Part shown: piece after piece, positions 31,000 to 43,738 of the stretch
How the letters are laid out: every line of letters begins with the position of its first letter
Position numbering within the stretch: position 1 is the stretch's first letter
Source: Sistotremastrum niveocremeum HHB9708
Taxonomy: Eukaryota; Basidiomycota; Agaricomycetes; Sistotremastrales; Sistotremastraceae
Direction: 5' to 3'
NCBI GenBank assembly: GCA_001630475.1
Contig: KV419399.1
Location: 1,021,599 to 1,085,598 of the forward strand
DNA length: 64,000 bases
Made by a program: the position numbers and the translations under genes
The notes under the pieces: model-generated
Told to the model about the DNA's origin: nothing
Databases searched by the model: none
The model's input: only the letters and a program-made list of their open reading frames with translations

Positions 31000-32918
31000 C
31001 TACAAATTCAACGAGTATAACCTATCAAAAAGCTCGAGATGTTTTACAGGAATCTCCAGAATCCTCTCCCATCGACGCGCTTCTTCGTCTCGCCCAAGTT
31101 CTCTCAGTATCCCACAATAGGCCTCCACACTCTCGTGTGTCCTCGGATCGTTATCTCCCTGTACCTTCCGTCTCCTCTGTACGAGATCCAACCCCATCTC
31201 AGCCGCCTCATCTAAAAGTCCACACCCTTTAAGAATTCCCATAACCTCTTGCATGCAATCCAACGTGTTCATATGATTGACACCTCGAACACGTCGATTG
31301 ATCTCCAATACGGATCGGCCGAGCGCTTCTGCTTCTTTGTATCGATGGAGCTCCAGATAGGCTTTTGAGAGTTTAGTTTGTAGGAGGAGAAGACCTGGAC
31401 TTTCGGGGCCTGCGAGCTGGGAGTTCATGTTGATTTGCCATTTGAGATCTGATAAGTGATACTCATCCTCGGAATCGTCGTGTATTCTTGAGCGGGGCAA
31501 GTTCGGCTTAGGCGCAGGGATATTCGCAGGTTGTCGGATACCCCTTCTCGCAGGAGTCGCGTTGAGGTTGGTGGCTCCAGTTTTGACCGCGTTGTCACGT
31601 TGAACGGCCGGCGGACCTCGATACTGGGTATGAGATCTGCCCGGAACAAGACGTGAGATTGCATGATACCAGGACCCAGAGTACGAAGAACATACCTCAG
31701 CCACTTCCGAATCTCACTGAGCGTAGCACGCTGTCCAACATCTGTATCCCAACACCTCAAACACAGGAACCAGAGTCCTGGATACGATTTAAAAGCGTCG
31801 GGAAACGCGCTATGTGAAGAAGTCGGATCTGCAGAGTGCTCATACGGGAGTTCTCCGTCCACGATTGCGAAAGTAGCTTGGGGGGCTGATATGCAAGCTG
31901 CATACGGCGGTAGCAAGGTGACAATCTCCTACAAAGCATCGAGTGTCATTGAGTTCCGCACAGCCTACGTTCAAAGAAAAGAATATGAAGACTGACAAGT
32001 ACGAAACACCCGAAAGCCCAAACATCACTCTGGTAACTAGGCTTAGCTGATCTTTCTGGATCCAGCCTCTCGAATAACTCAGGGGCCATGTATCTCGCGG
32101 TCCCTCCCTGCGACGCGGTCGACACTGTTACGACCATCATGTCGGCACTTCGCAACGTAGTCGTGTCCCCGCCTCCAGGCTGTAGTTTCGCCAATCCAAA
32201 GTCACAGAGGAGAGGAACGCCGCTATCGGACATCAAGATATTACTCTGCCCAATATCTGAGTAAAGAAGAGGATGTTAACATAGCTATGAGAAAACATAC
32301 TGGTTTGATATCGCCGTGAACAATGTGATTCTCATGAAGGTAGCGAATGCCCCGAAAGACTCCGAGAATCTACTCAATGAATTAACAGCCGTTCATTTTC
32401 CGATGCAGGAATTCTCACGATTGGCAACCTATCGACATCAGATTTATTCCTCACATAAGCGATCGCAGTCCCGTTGTCCATCCAAGGCGAAACCAACGAG
32501 AAGTTATCGGATGAATTGGGAAAATAGCAGAGTCCTAGAAAGGGGATGATGTTCGGATGTTTCAAGTTCGCCCAAACTCGCATTTCTCTTGCGATCCCCT
32601 AAATAGGAATTTAACCAGATTATCAAATGCTAGGGTGAAAAGAAAATAAGAGAGACGCACCCGCTCCAGTTTCCGCTTTCGCTCCTCTCCATGCATCTCG
32701 AAATATCTCATGACTTTCACAGCTACGTTTCGTCCGTTGAGATCTGCACGATAGACATCGCTTTGGCCGCCTGTCGTGATGGGGAACCGATAATGACCGG
32801 TGGTAGGATAGATGATATGATCAGTCAAATCCGGCGCTGAAGGAATGATTGGGACAGTTTGAGCAGCTTGAAAAGTCGATGTGATTTTGGGAGCAGTAGA
32901 CTTCGATGGTACGGGCAT
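31000..32918 (-). CDS. Kinase-TPR protein, paralogue 2
   Basis: The most complete of three paralogues. ATG 32,918 gives MPVPSKSTAPKITS. Motifs in order are the glycine-loop variant TGGQSDVYRADL, VAVKVMRYF, a C-helix region REMRVWANLKHPNIIPFLGL, HGDIKP, LLCDFGLAKL, RYMAPEL, SDVWAFGC and a C-lobe ending IRKWLR. After a variable linker come TPR-like helices: LQTKLSKAYLELHRYKEAEA, then a second and third repeat, ending LFDRLYSLNL. Introns of about 50-60 bp include one immediately after HGDIKP. The kinase probably phosphorylates partners recruited by the TPRs; pathway unknown. It lies tail to head with paralogue 1, as expected from duplication. Confidence 0.8.
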
Positions 32919-33328
32919 TTTGTATCGGGTGCTCAACAAGCTGCTCAATCAATCTGTCCGACCCTCAATACTGAGTGCGAGGGCCCGTGAAAGCTTGCAG
33001 ATGAAAGAGATGCAAGGCAGGTTATATGGGAACCGTAACCACGGTTGATATGTGAGTTTACACAGGGAGAGAGGAACATGGTGTCATGGTCAGCTCGAAC
33101 GACGAGAACACCGTTGACAACAAGGTACAACAAAGAGCGGCAAGTACAACGGCACGGATGACGTAATCATTGCTAATAAGCGTCGAATCCAACAGAAACT
33201 CACTGCCCTTGGCTTCTATATATGCGACAAGCAGTTCAGGAATAGCTCATGTACAACAGTCAGAACATAAGTAGCGAAAAACACTGTCAAAAGGATTTGA
33301 TTCAAGTAAAGGTTTTAGTCAAAAATCG
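32919..33328. other. Intergenic region
   Basis: Promoter side of kinase 2 and 3' side of the F-box-like gene. No gene seen. Confidence 0.4.
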
Positions 33329-35441
33329 TCAGCTACAGGCCCTGCCCGGCTCGCGGCTTTCGAAAACGTCCACAAAACGTAGAACACTCTCAGGATTCAA
33401 CTCCTCAGTGTGGGCATGCTGCTCTATCCAGATGCATCGAGAATCGACCAGTCTCGACAATTTAGCACCAGCTGTCATGCGATTCGATAAGCATGTCAAC
33501 AATAGGTCATGACGATGTTTGGCTTCCTGAATCCTTTTCTCTTGAAATGATCCCGAAGAGGTACTGCTATCAGAGAATTCGAGTTCCTCCTCCTCATCAC
33601 TGAGTGGATAGAGAGCGGGATCGTAATAGTCCTCTTCATATCCGAGGCGGAGATATACCAAGCTCGGGAAAGACACCTCCGAGAGCTGGCCTGGGATACC
33701 CAGAATCTCGAACATCTCATCATCGATAACCCCTCCAACCTCCAATATCGGGATGCCGCTCAATGCGGTGACCAATGAAGGCCAGATACATCGTGAAGTT
33801 CCACGAGGGATACGACGTCGTGGATGCTGATGAATCTTCAGATCGGTCACGTTCTTGAACGAGTGAACGATCTCGTCCAGATTGGCGTACCACCGGCTCT
33901 GGAGTGTTTCTTTACATATGATTTCTCCACGGAAATCTACTTCAAGTGAATGTCGCTCTTTTGGGGATGTCGACTGAGAATCTGAGAATATGACTTTGAT
34001 CACGTCATACGTGACTCTCAGCTCTAGTGACGTGCTGCTTGCCATGCGATTGCGGAGATATGTAGGTATAGGGGGAGAAGTCGAGCCTGTCGAAGGTTCA
34101 AGGGTTATGTTGAATTCGGATAGACGATGAAACGTGTAGGTGTTGAATATGTGCTCCAGTTCGTCCCGAGACAGAGGCCACGGCTTCAGTTTTCGAAGGC
34201 TTTCAACAGATATGACAGAGTCATCTATCTGTGCTATGGGATCCTTATACTGTCGACTCAGAAGTGTGTTATCGGAGAATACGACCACTTCGAGCTTCGA
34301 ACAACGTCTGAGCATGGTCAAGATATCATCCCCACCGGCATGAATGTTACTGTAGAGGACGTGAATTTCTTGAAGCGAGGTGGGGAGAGTCTCGGCCCAA
34401 GTCCCCTTCAATAAACACCCTCGAAGGACGAGAGTTTTGAGGGAGAGAAGCGATATACGCGATGGTAGCGTGTAGGTGCGATCGTCATCGCGGACCAAGA
34501 GATGAGTTAGCAAAGGCGCCAGATTCTCATTGCTGATATCTTCGAGAATGTGCAATACCGCGGCCGGTTTTCGTGGCAGTTCGGGCGGTCCCCATCCACG
34601 AGAGACGCTCTCGAAATCCGTCACAGGATAAAATTCGATTCCGCGTGCTCTATTGATGTGTTTCATCAGTAGCTTTGATTTTTCGGGGATGAGAGGTGAA
34701 ATATTGTATGTCGGGATTGTTAAGCGGAGTCCTGCATTCTTACTTAGAGTAAGATATTTTTCGATCTTCCGTCGACACCACGCGAAATTGATCACGGTCC
34801 AGAGCCGCGGATCCGTTCGAGCGATGTGAAGCCAGGTAGAGCATCTGTGTCCGTATGACGGGTTATTGATATAAGGATTGATCTGATAACTCGTAACGAA
34901 GGGACGTACACCAACATGATATCTAACAGATATCTAGGTGCACGTGTTTGCTTTTCGTATAGATTCACATCGTGGTAAACCTCGTAGGATTTGTGTTCGC
35001 GGACAGACTGCGCATATCGGAATAGAATTTCCCCTTGTAACTCCCTTGGCAGAACTTTCGAAAATGCCGTGTCGAAATTAGACTCTCGATTCATCGCTGA
35101 CGTGGCTTCTGAGAAAGCCGCCTTCAAATGCTTCACAGTTTCTCCAGCAGTTGCGTGCAGCTCATTTGCTTTGGTGCGTAGAGTATTGGCCGTCCTGTCA
35201 CCCTTGACAATTTCTCTAATCTCTTCTCTGAAGTGAATTTCGGAAGTCAAAGATGGGATTACATTTCTGAATTGCCGACGAGGACTTACACGTGTTGTGT
35301 AGCCTCCTGAAGCATTTCGATTAGCTTCTCCATTGTCTCATCCAGAGCCAGTACACCGATGTTCCCAGCGCGGTTGACCAGGTCGTCCATGAACAACGAT
35401 GGTGACTCATTCTCCGTCTTCTGATCAGATAAAAGCGGCAT
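33329..35441 (-). CDS. F-box/LRR-like protein
   Basis: Three exons on the minus strand. ATG 35,441 gives MPLLSDQKTENESPSLFMDD. The second exon holds the F-box-like core (LPRELQGEILFRYAQ). Spliced across 34,909-34,859 (GTACGT donor, ACAG acceptor), it gives CSTWLHIARTDPRLWTVINF, the classic second half of agaricomycete F-box proteins. The 488-codon last exon carries irregular leucine-rich segments (LLSLKTLVLRGCLLKG, LPTSLQEIHVLYSN) and an acidic serine-rich stretch near the end (SDEEEELEFSDSSTSS). It probably acts as the substrate receptor of an SCF ubiquitin ligase, binding Skp1 through the F-box. Such genes are highly expanded in agaricomycetes; substrate unknown. Confidence 0.75.
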
Positions 35442-36019
35442 AGTCGATATTGAATGGTTCAAGTAAGAATGATAAACTGTATCTTGCTATTGTCCGAGCC
35501 TGCTGCTTCCTACCCGGGCTGGTCCAGTGCTAGATGACCAGCTGATCGGGATGGAGATTGGGCGCTTGATTACATGTATGTCACTTGACTGACAATGCTG
35601 TCGATTTTTTGGTTGATTTTTTTAATCTTGTTATTCCACCATCGATGCTATCATCTGCTATCTGGGAAGTCAGTTGTCTAGCACTTTCCATGCTATGACG
35701 TGCTCTTTGCCTGCGATATGAGAACCGAAGGGTAGGATATAATCACCCCTCGGCGGATGGCTCCCCAAATTCCAAGATTTCTCCGTGTTTTGAGAGCGTT
35801 TGGCATGATATTACACCAATGTCATACATCCACCCCTCCCTCCAGCCACAGCGTTATGTTCTTTCCGCGCAAGTCCGGCGGTCGCTTTCATCGCTCAAAC
35901 TTTCAGGTTTCTAACAACGCGGTGATTGGGATATCGGCGAGATCATTTAAGGCATTAAGAGATATTCTAGTATCGTAATACAAGGGCGACAGAAAGCAGA
36001 TCAGAGCAAATCAAGTACA
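35442..36019. other. Intergenic region
   Basis: About 580 bp. It should hold the F-box gene promoter and the 3' flank of the transferase gene. A 73-codon plus-strand frame has no features. Confidence 0.4.
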
Positions 36020-36864
36020 CTAATAAACCTTGCCATATTTCTCATGAACGGCATCCAACAATCTCTCCCACCTTCCTCCATGCCAACTCTTCACTTTACT
36101 CCAAACCTCTTCCTCCGCAACAATCTTAATCCAAATCAACGACGAAGCGAATACCAAATCCGCATAAACCGGTTCATCACCCGTACAAAACAATTTCTCC
36201 TTTCCATCTCCATTCTTATCTAACAACTCTGCGACTTTTCCTAGACCTTCTTGCATAGCTGCGAGAGCGGCATCTCGTTCTGGGCCGACGGGACAAAAAT
36301 CGTCGATCTTCTTCCCGAATGCTTTTTCGCGCGTTTCGACGAAGTAGGGTATACTCGCGTCGCTGAGTTGTTTAGAGACGAGCCCGACGAGGAGTTCTTC
36401 GACGGGTCCTATGGCGAGCGTTTCGTATTTCTCAATCCAGGTTTCTTGGAGGAGAGCGGAGGATGCGGGGAATAGGGGTGAGGGAGAAGGGTAGGTTTTA
36501 TCGAGGTATAGAGCGATGAGCCATGAATCGGTGATGAGAGCGGGAGAGGAGGAGGAGGGGTTAGGATCGGAGAGCGTGGGACAGGTGTAGATGGGTGATC
36601 CGTCGGCGGCTTTATCGGATGGAGGGGCACCGATGGATTGCATCTTTGCTGCTACGTCGGGGAAGGCGACCCATGATGTTTTGTGGGGGAGGCCTTTGAA
36701 GTTTAGGGCGTAGCTGTGAATTTCGCGTTAGTATATTCTTAAGATGGAGGGATGAGAGAGGGGGCGTACCGTGTCTTCCACATGTTGGGCGACCAGGTAT
36801 TTCCGTAGGCCGCATTACGGCTGGGAATGTCGTAGAGAGTGATAGGCAAAAGTTGAGAAGACAT
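36020..36864 (-). CDS. Glutathione S-transferase-like protein
   Basis: Two exons (36,864-36,770 and 36,713-36,020), 262 residues. The N-terminal thioredoxin-like part reads LPITLYDIPSRNAAYGNTWS, then YALNFKGLPHKTSWVAFPDV, as in basidiomycete GSTs of the beta-etherase/Ure2p-related type. The sequence ITDSWLIALYLDKTYP is the glutathione-side SNAIxxYLE-like helix. The C-terminal helical domain contains EPVYADLVFASSLIWIK. It would conjugate or transfer glutathione, in the cytosol, for detoxification or stress. No cysteine is seen in the first 15 residues; S15 is a candidate catalytic residue of the serine-type fungal GSTs (inference). It is near, but not in an operon with, the ABC transporters that could export conjugates. 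Confidence 0.8.
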
Positions 36865-37766
36865 CTTCGATATGTGGATGGTTGGCTGGTGAATCGATAC
36901 CGTTCCTCTCATCCCGCTGCTCTTTTATATTCCGCCCCTCATCGAAAATCAATTAGCCTTGATCCAGGCTTGAGAAGATAACAGATAGCCATATTCTGAC
37001 GTAATCAATTTCTATGACCAAATTCGGAGAGGCTCTTACTCACCGTCAAATTAGAGTAGCGAGATGTCTAATTTTTCTCATGAGTGATCGCAATCAACGT
37101 CTAATTTTGGCGAAGGATGCGGTGGAAGACGTGTTTGGGTTCTCAGGATGATGAGCTTGGATCGCTGGCGGAATCGCCGCGGATGTTGGACGAGTTCGTC
37201 TTCGGGGCGATCTGTTTGTACTTCGGGCCCGATAGAGACGATGAAGCATTGAATCTGAGGCGTATGTGGATGGTGACCGGTGATCTCGGAGGCGTCATGG
37301 AAATGTAGCTGAATTTCGAACGAAATCGAACGAAAAATGTGTGAACGGTGAACACGCAGTCGCGCCGTCGCAGTTGAGCGGATGAGTGAAGGAGTGCATC
37401 AGCACCGTCGCTCCTGTGAACATATCGCAGTCATTAGAACAGATATAGGTTAATGATGATTGACGCCATTCCGGAAGGAAATAGAGTCATTCGAAATGGC
37501 TTACCTAGCTATCTTATCTGCCCTGGATAACGAAGCAAGTTTGCGCAGCTTGAGATGTATCGATGATGCACTGTTCTGGATGATATGTTCCTCATCGCGT
37601 ACGATGGATGACAGCAAACATTTTTTGGAATTTTACTTGAGAGAGAGCAGACAAGTTTACGACTGAAAAAATCACGAGAGAACTGACTCGGGCCGAACAG
37701 GCCTACTTACATAAGCTCCTCGTTCTTTCTGCTTCCGCATTCTTTCGCCTGAGGACTGGAACATCG
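36865..37766. other. Intergenic region
   Basis: About 900 bp between divergent genes (GST minus, Kelch plus), likely holding both promoters. Short frames at 37,117-37,308 and 37,460-37,666 show no recognisable motif. Confidence 0.4.
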
Positions 37767-40631
37767 ATGGCAAAGAAAAAACAACCAGCCAACAAACAAA
37801 ACGCAAAGGCAGCCAAGAAAGCCAAAGCAGCAGCCAAAGTCGAAAAGAAAGAAACGAAGAAAATCAAGTCATCAAAGGAAGAAGATTCGGATGACGACTT
37901 GGAAGGGATACTAGACAAGGTGAGCTCCCTTCAGACATGGGTTGAGAGAGAGTCTAATGGCTGGGATAGTAGTTCCGAAGAGAATGGGAATCATCACATA
38001 CCGTCACGGAAGAAACTGTCGCTTCACCGCCCTCAAGACGTGCCAATGCGACGTTGACCGCGTGTCCCAGCGGTAATCACCTCTGGTGCATCGGTGGTGA
38101 ATATATGTCTTCAGATGGAAAGGCTGTGCGTCCCTAATTTGCTATTTACTAATCGCATCTCATCTGAAACCGACGATAGTATTTCTACAACGACGTCTAC
38201 CGCTACACACCAGAAAAGAACGAATGGCGAAAATATTCCTCACCCGAATGTCCAGGCCCCAGATCCGCACACGCAGTAGTCGCATCTCCCCAATCAGGCG
38301 GCCTCCTCTTCCTCTTCGGAGGCGAATTTTCAAGCCCTTCGCAAACTTCTTTTCATCATTATCGAGACTTTTGGAGTTTTTCGATAGCGACGCATGAATG
38401 GACTAGGATTGATAATGGGGGTGGTGGTGGAGGCGGAGGGGGGAGAGGGAAGGGGAAGAATGTGATGCCGAGTGCGAGGAGTGGATGTCGGATGGCGATG
38501 TATAAGCATCATGTTGTGCTTTTTGGAGGGTTCCATGACGTCGGTATTCGCAGTACGTATCTCTTCATGGTGTTTCCTTCGCGATGCTGAAAATGATTAG
38601 CAACATATCTTCAAGATTTGTGGCTCTTTGATACGCAGGAATATCGGTGGCATCAAGTCACTTTCCCGCCTACTACACGTGTGCCTTCGTAGGTACATTT
38701 CTTTCCCATGATTGCGTACTCTGAACATCAAACGCTCCAGAGCACGAAGCGGATTCTCATTTCTTCCTCATACGCACGGTCTCATCCTCCACGGTGGATA
38801 CACCAAAGAATATCCCTCATCAGTCGGCGTCAAGGGCAAACCGAACAAATCAAAGATGGTCCAAGGTATCGGCAAAGCACTAGACGATACCTATTTACTC
38901 TCGTTCGTCTCTCCTCTTTCTTCGATCACCGATAAACGATGAGTCTGAAGGATTAACGAATGCCCACAGGATGTCAGCTGATCCGCTCCATCCGACATTC
39001 ACGAAGATCAAAATCCCCGCGTCAGCGAATAACACTCCCACACCCACCCGTTCAGGCTGTACGATGTCCTTCTGGCCTCGCGCATCATCTTCTACTTCCT
39101 CTACTGCATCAGCTGGAGGGGCCGGTATAGGTGTCTTGTTCGGCGGAGTAAGCGATAGAGAGATCGACGAAGAGAGAATGGAGAGTGTGTTTTGGGATGA
39201 ACTTTGGGGATTGAGGGTTGATTCGAGTGGGATTGGGGGGCTGGGAGCTAGTGGGAGGTGGGTCAGGATGGGGTTGAAGGTTTCGAAGAAGAAGAAGAAA
39301 GGAGGTGGTAATGCAAATGCCAAGAGGGATGATGGAGGAGTACGTTCTTTCGAGGGGTGACTTCGGGGACCGGGTGCTTATGTATCAATGCAGACGATCG
39401 CGCTCAATCAGGGTAATGAGGCAGATCCCGACGATCCGCTTCTTACAGTCCCGCACGCTCGATACAACGCGATGCTCGCCATCCTCAAAAACACGCTATA
39501 CATGTCCGTCCCCCTCCCTCCTCGTCCTTCCCCTCACTCATATTTGTATTTCCACTTCCACAGCTTAGCAGGAATATACGAACTCGGCTCCCACGAATAT
39601 ACACTGGACGATTTCCACGCTATTAATCTGGATAAGATGGATGGATATACGTGTCTTTGGAAAGGCGAAGTTGTTGATGAGATCTTGGCGAGGGTGAAGG
39701 AGAGGGAGGGGGGTGGGGGTGGGGATAGTAGTAGCGACGAAGACAACGACGACGACGAAGATGGAGATGGAGATACGGATAGTGAAAGTGGTGATGATAG
39801 CGAGGATGAAGGAGAGGATGGAGATGAAGGCCAAGGCGAAGAGGATGAGGGAGGTGATGCACCGGTGGATGTCGACGTCGCTGAAGACAGCGATCATGAA
39901 GGGCCGGCTTCGATATCTTCATCAGCGCGGACGAAGAAAGCTCCCAAACCGACTCGGAAAGAACGTAAAGCCCTAGCTATCGAAGCTTTGAAGCTCGACA
40001 CAGACGATCCCGCGAACTTGGTGCGTTTACCGACTGGCAATTGATGACGTAGACCCAATAACTGATTGATTTGTACAGACGCCTTCTGTCTCCGCAACTA
40101 TTGGATCTGAGACGACGAAATTATCAAGTCCGACGATAGCAACCCCCACAGAGAATATATCAAATACCCCTCAGCCGGGTGAATCACTCGCAGCCTTCTA
40201 CGCCAGAACACGTACGTCCCACCCTCCCTTTCCCCTATATTCTATTATCCCACATTTACTTATGCCGTCATCTCAGGTGAACATTGGGCTCAACGCGTCT
40301 TGCAGAATAATGATGGTACGATCGGCGGGGCAGGTTCCGCAGATCTGAAGCCTGCGAGCGGAGGTGGAAAGATGATCAGAAGGGATGGATTCTCGATGGC
40401 TGAAGAAAGATATCGTACGTCTCATCCCCTTCCTCCTGATTCACTGTGGCTCGTCATTGATTGATTGGGACAGTGGAATATAAACCGACGCTCGAAGGGA
40501 TCGAAAGGATATTACGTGAGGCGGGGTTGGATGATGAGGATATTAAGAGGGGGGCTGGGGCTGGAAGTGTCGGTCCTGGTGGGATCGTTGGAGGTGGTCT
40601 TGGAGGAACAGTTAGTAGGAATAGACGATAA
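37767..40631 (+). CDS. Kelch-repeat protein, KLHDC4-like
   Basis: A conserved eukaryotic protein with a lysine-rich start (MAKKKQPANKQNAKAAKKAK), then Kelch blades: NDVYRYTPEKNEWRKYSSPE, GPRSAHAVV, LLFLFGGEF, HYRDFWSFSIATHEWTRID, VVLFGGFHD, YLQDLWLFDTQEYRWHQVTF and GLILHGGYTKEY. Long acidic spacers (runs of D/E near 39,740-39,900) precede a C-terminal block with ESLAAFYARTREHWAQRV and FSMAEERYLEYKPTLEGIER, the DUF4110-like end typical of this family. It ends at TAA 40,629-40,631. About eight exons are joined by 50-60-bp introns; one spacer encodes a polyglycine run at 38,415-38,445. The molecular role of the family is poorly defined (nuclear or ribosome-related in yeast and animals). This is the only clearly housekeeping-like gene in the window. 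Confidence 0.85.
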
Positions 40632-40980
40632 ACTGTTACGAAGGACTAGATTTTCGACTTAGTCTTTCCGCTGTGGATGAAAGTCCAAACATGTACAAAC
40701 GTTGATATTTCCTATTCTGGCAATGCTTTTCAGTTTTACGTTTTACATTTATTGTGTATTGTTGTCGACCGTTGTGTTCCTTTTGTTCAGAGCCACAACG
40801 GCCCTTCACGTTTCACATACTTATCATCGTATTTCAACTGCGACTCACATGGTCCTCTCTGTATCTCGCCCCCTCACAAGCTGTACCAGCACCTGCTATC
40901 AACGCACCGAACGTCCCAGAACCTTGCGCAATGCACAGCTTTAGCCAAGTAAAGCCAGAACGCCCATACCATCGACGTCT
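40632..40980. other. Intergenic region before kinase 3
   Basis: About 350 bp with the Kelch gene 3' end and the probable kinase 3 promoter. No gene seen. Confidence 0.4.
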
Positions 40981-42928
40981 ATGGTTTCCAGGCACCCTGT
41001 CAGACGGGAAGCTGCTCAGAACGCACCAATCATGCCCTCAGTGCCGGATTTGAGCGATGAGATAATATATCTTAAAACCGATCAATATCTCTTCCCCATC
41101 ACAACGGGCGGTCAAAGCGATGTCTATCGCGCAGATCTCAACGGAGACGCTGTAGCTGTGAAAGTTATGAGATATTTCAACATGCAGAGAGAAGAACGAA
41201 AGCGGAAGATGGAGCAGGTGCGTCTCTGTTCTCCGCTTTTTCACTCTATCATATGATAACTTTGACTAAATTCTTCTGTAGAGAGCCGGAAGAGAAATGC
41301 AAGTGTGGGCACAGTTTAATCATCCCAATATCCTCCCCTTTCTGGGCTTCTGTTTCTTCCCGAACTCAACTGAGAATTTTTCGTTGGTCTCGCCGTGGAT
41401 GAATAATGGGAATGCGCTCTCTTATGTGACGAGTAATCCTGGTTCTGATAGGCTGCCCATCGTGAGTATTGATACATCCCAAGATTCATACTTTTATATT
41501 TCGAGCAGATTATTGGAGTCTTTCGCGGGAGTTGTTATCTTCATAAGAATAACATTGTTCATGGCGATATCAAACCAGTATGTCTATCCAGTGCCATACC
41601 AGCCACTTATTTCTCACTCAGCTCTCGGGAAGACTAACGTTCTGATGACCGAAGACGGCGTTCCTCTGCTCGGTGACTTCGGTGACTTTGGATTGGCGAG
41701 GTTACAGCCGCAAGCCGGGGAAACGACGTCTGCATCAGTGTCTAGTTCATCGCTGCAAGGGACGGCGAGATACATGGCACCTGAGCTGTTCGGTGATGCG
41801 ATATCAGGACGGTCGCGGAAGCCTAGCTATCCAAGCGACGTGTGGGCTTTCGGCTGTTTGCTACTTGTCAGTATTCTTATTCTTTCGATGAACCCGATTG
41901 TGCGGAACTCAATGGCAGTCGATGTTGGTTCAGGAGATTATGACCTTGATACCGCCGAAGGCCGGTAAAGATCGCTCTCAAGCTATTGTTGCAATCATAC
42001 GCGAGCAACCTCCCTACGGTCACTCTGCAGATACGATTTCTTGGAGTGCCGCCTTCAGACCGTACCCGAGGCTCTGGTTCCTGTGTTTAGAATGTTGGGA
42101 GAGAGATGTTAGCAGGCGCATATCGCTCAGTGAGATTGGGGAATGGCTGAGGTATGTCCTTCGGAATCCGCCTCCTTGAGTCATGTAGATCATGCGATCT
42201 TACATTCTTTCCCCGATAGATCTCGAGCCTTTAGACCCACCAACGTGTTCAGTGTAATAGGCAGAGCCACTAATCCCGACTCGAGTTCTGTGGGAAGATC
42301 TACTGGCCAACCTAGGCTTGCGCCTAATAGGAGGACACCATCGCCTCGCTCGAACATCTCAGAGGGGCACGACGACAAACGCTCAATTATCTCAGACGGA
42401 TCAGACGACGAAGGATCTAACATCCCAGAGGAGGGATCCGACGACCAATCTTACATATCAGACCTCAAATGGCAAATAAACATGAAGTCCGAGTGCGAAG
42501 GCCCTGAGAGTCCAGGGGTTCTGCGCCTTCGAACTAGACTCTCAAAAGCCTATCTCGAACTCCAGCGATATTCAGACGCAGAAAAAATAGGGAGATCAGT
42601 ATTGGAAACCAATTGGCGAGTTCGGGGTGCGGATCACATGAATACGTTGGATTGTATGGACGAGTTCAGGGAAACTTTGAGAGGGTGTGGGTTTTTAGAG
42701 GAGGCGGCTGAATTGGGATTGGATGTTGTACGGAGGAGAAGGATGATACAAGGTGTTGATGATCCGAGGACGCATAAAAGTGCGGCAGTGTATTGTGGGG
42801 TCCTGACTCCTGAGAGAACTTAGAAGAGATGGCGAAGCGCGTCAATGCGAGCGTGAATGGGAGAGGATTTTTGGTATTCCTGTCGAAGACTTTGACCTTC
42901 TTGATAGGTTGCACTCTTGGGATTTATA
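40981..42928 (+). pseudogene. Kinase-TPR protein, paralogue 3 (frameshifted tail)
   Basis: Same architecture as paralogue 2: TGGQSDVYRADL, VAVKVMRYF, YLHKNNIVHGDIKP (exon ending before GTATGT at 41,579), LLGDFGDFGLARL, RYMAPEL and SDVWAFGC, then the TPR-like part RLRTRLSKAYLELQRYSDAE. The activation segment has an in-frame 9-bp tandem duplication (GGTGACTTC at 41,672 and GGTGACTTT at 41,681), giving two DFG motifs. Near the end a 7-bp tandem duplication (TCCTGAC 42,801-42,807, TCCTGAG 42,808-42,814) shifts the frame, and translation stops at 42,821-42,823. The paralogue 2-like ending is still readable in the other frame to about 42,928. It may still make a slightly shortened kinase. The start is uncertain (40,981 or 41,032). 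Confidence 0.7.
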
Positions 42929-43394
42929 GACATCCATGCTTTGGTATATCGTGGCTCGTGGCTTATCGAACTGTTTCTGTATCTTCATAGTATACCCGTA
43001 TCATCGTTCATAGTTCCAAATATGCATGTAACTGGTTTATGTACTCAGGCACAGTACTAGCTAGTCTTCAATTTCGTGTCGTGAGACTATTGTAAGCTGG
43101 ATATTCGGACCCTGAACAGAGCAATAGCCTACGTCAAAAAGACACGTACCTCAAAGCAGCGCACGTTCGTCTCACACTTCCCTATATTCTCAGGCTGGCC
43201 GGTACCACTACCATGTCGACGTCTTGCTTGATTCGGCTCGACACAGCCACTCAGTAATCCCACATAGCTCTTCCCCTCGAGCTCCCTTCCCTCCTCTCCT
43301 CTCTCCTCTGTCATCTGTCATTGGATCTGCCATCAGAAATCTTATCGTACAAATCCTCACGCATAACCCCGAACATTGCGAACAACATCTTGCA
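42929..43394. promoter_or_regulatory. Upstream region, first copy of a tandem duplication
   Basis: The stretch 43,145-43,394 resembles 44,035-44,262: CAGCGCACGTT, CCGGTACC, CCATGT, CTCGACACAGCCACTCAG and TCCCACATAG are shared in order. The promoters of the two following small genes were therefore duplicated with them. No other gene is seen in this interval. Confidence 0.55.
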
Positions 43395-43738
43395 ATGCCG
43401 ATCGTCATCATGCAGATGGACGATGTCGTCTACGACTCATACATCGCCAAATTGTTCGGGGCCATACAAACTGCCGTGTCGTACAAAGAAATAGGATCTC
43501 CATTTGCAAACGATCTATTTGGTACGCCTCTCATTTCGATTTGTTGACCCCATTCATCATGGTGTTTGTGGCCGTAGAGTTCCTCAAGGTTACGATTCTT
43601 CTGCTCTCGCTTTTGACGACTGTGTTTGCTGTGGGAGCGTTGTGGGCTATAATGCTTATGGTTGTTCGGGATGCAATCACGGGGTTTCGGAGAGGAGAGA
43701 CGAATTTGAATGGTACAGGTCCATGTATGAAGGTGTAA
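43395..43738 (+). CDS. Small one-helix membrane protein, family copy 1
   Basis: Two exons split by an intron at 43,522-43,577 (GTACGC to CGTAG) between NDLF and EFLK. The 95-residue product has a polar N terminus (MPIVIMQMDDVVYDSYIAKL), a GSPFANDLFEFLK motif, a long hydrophobic helix (VTILLLSLLTTVFAVGALWA) and a short basic tail (ITGFRRGETN). It is probably a single-pass membrane protein. A tandem copy lies 868 bp downstream and a third relative sits at 55.1-55.4 kb with the same intron position. Function unknown; I do not recognise the family. Confidence 0.65.

Noticed and set aside
39565-39922. Minus-strand histidine/proline-rich frames opposite the Kelch gene
   Set aside because: They are complements of the acidic D/E-rich coding run of the plus-strand gene.
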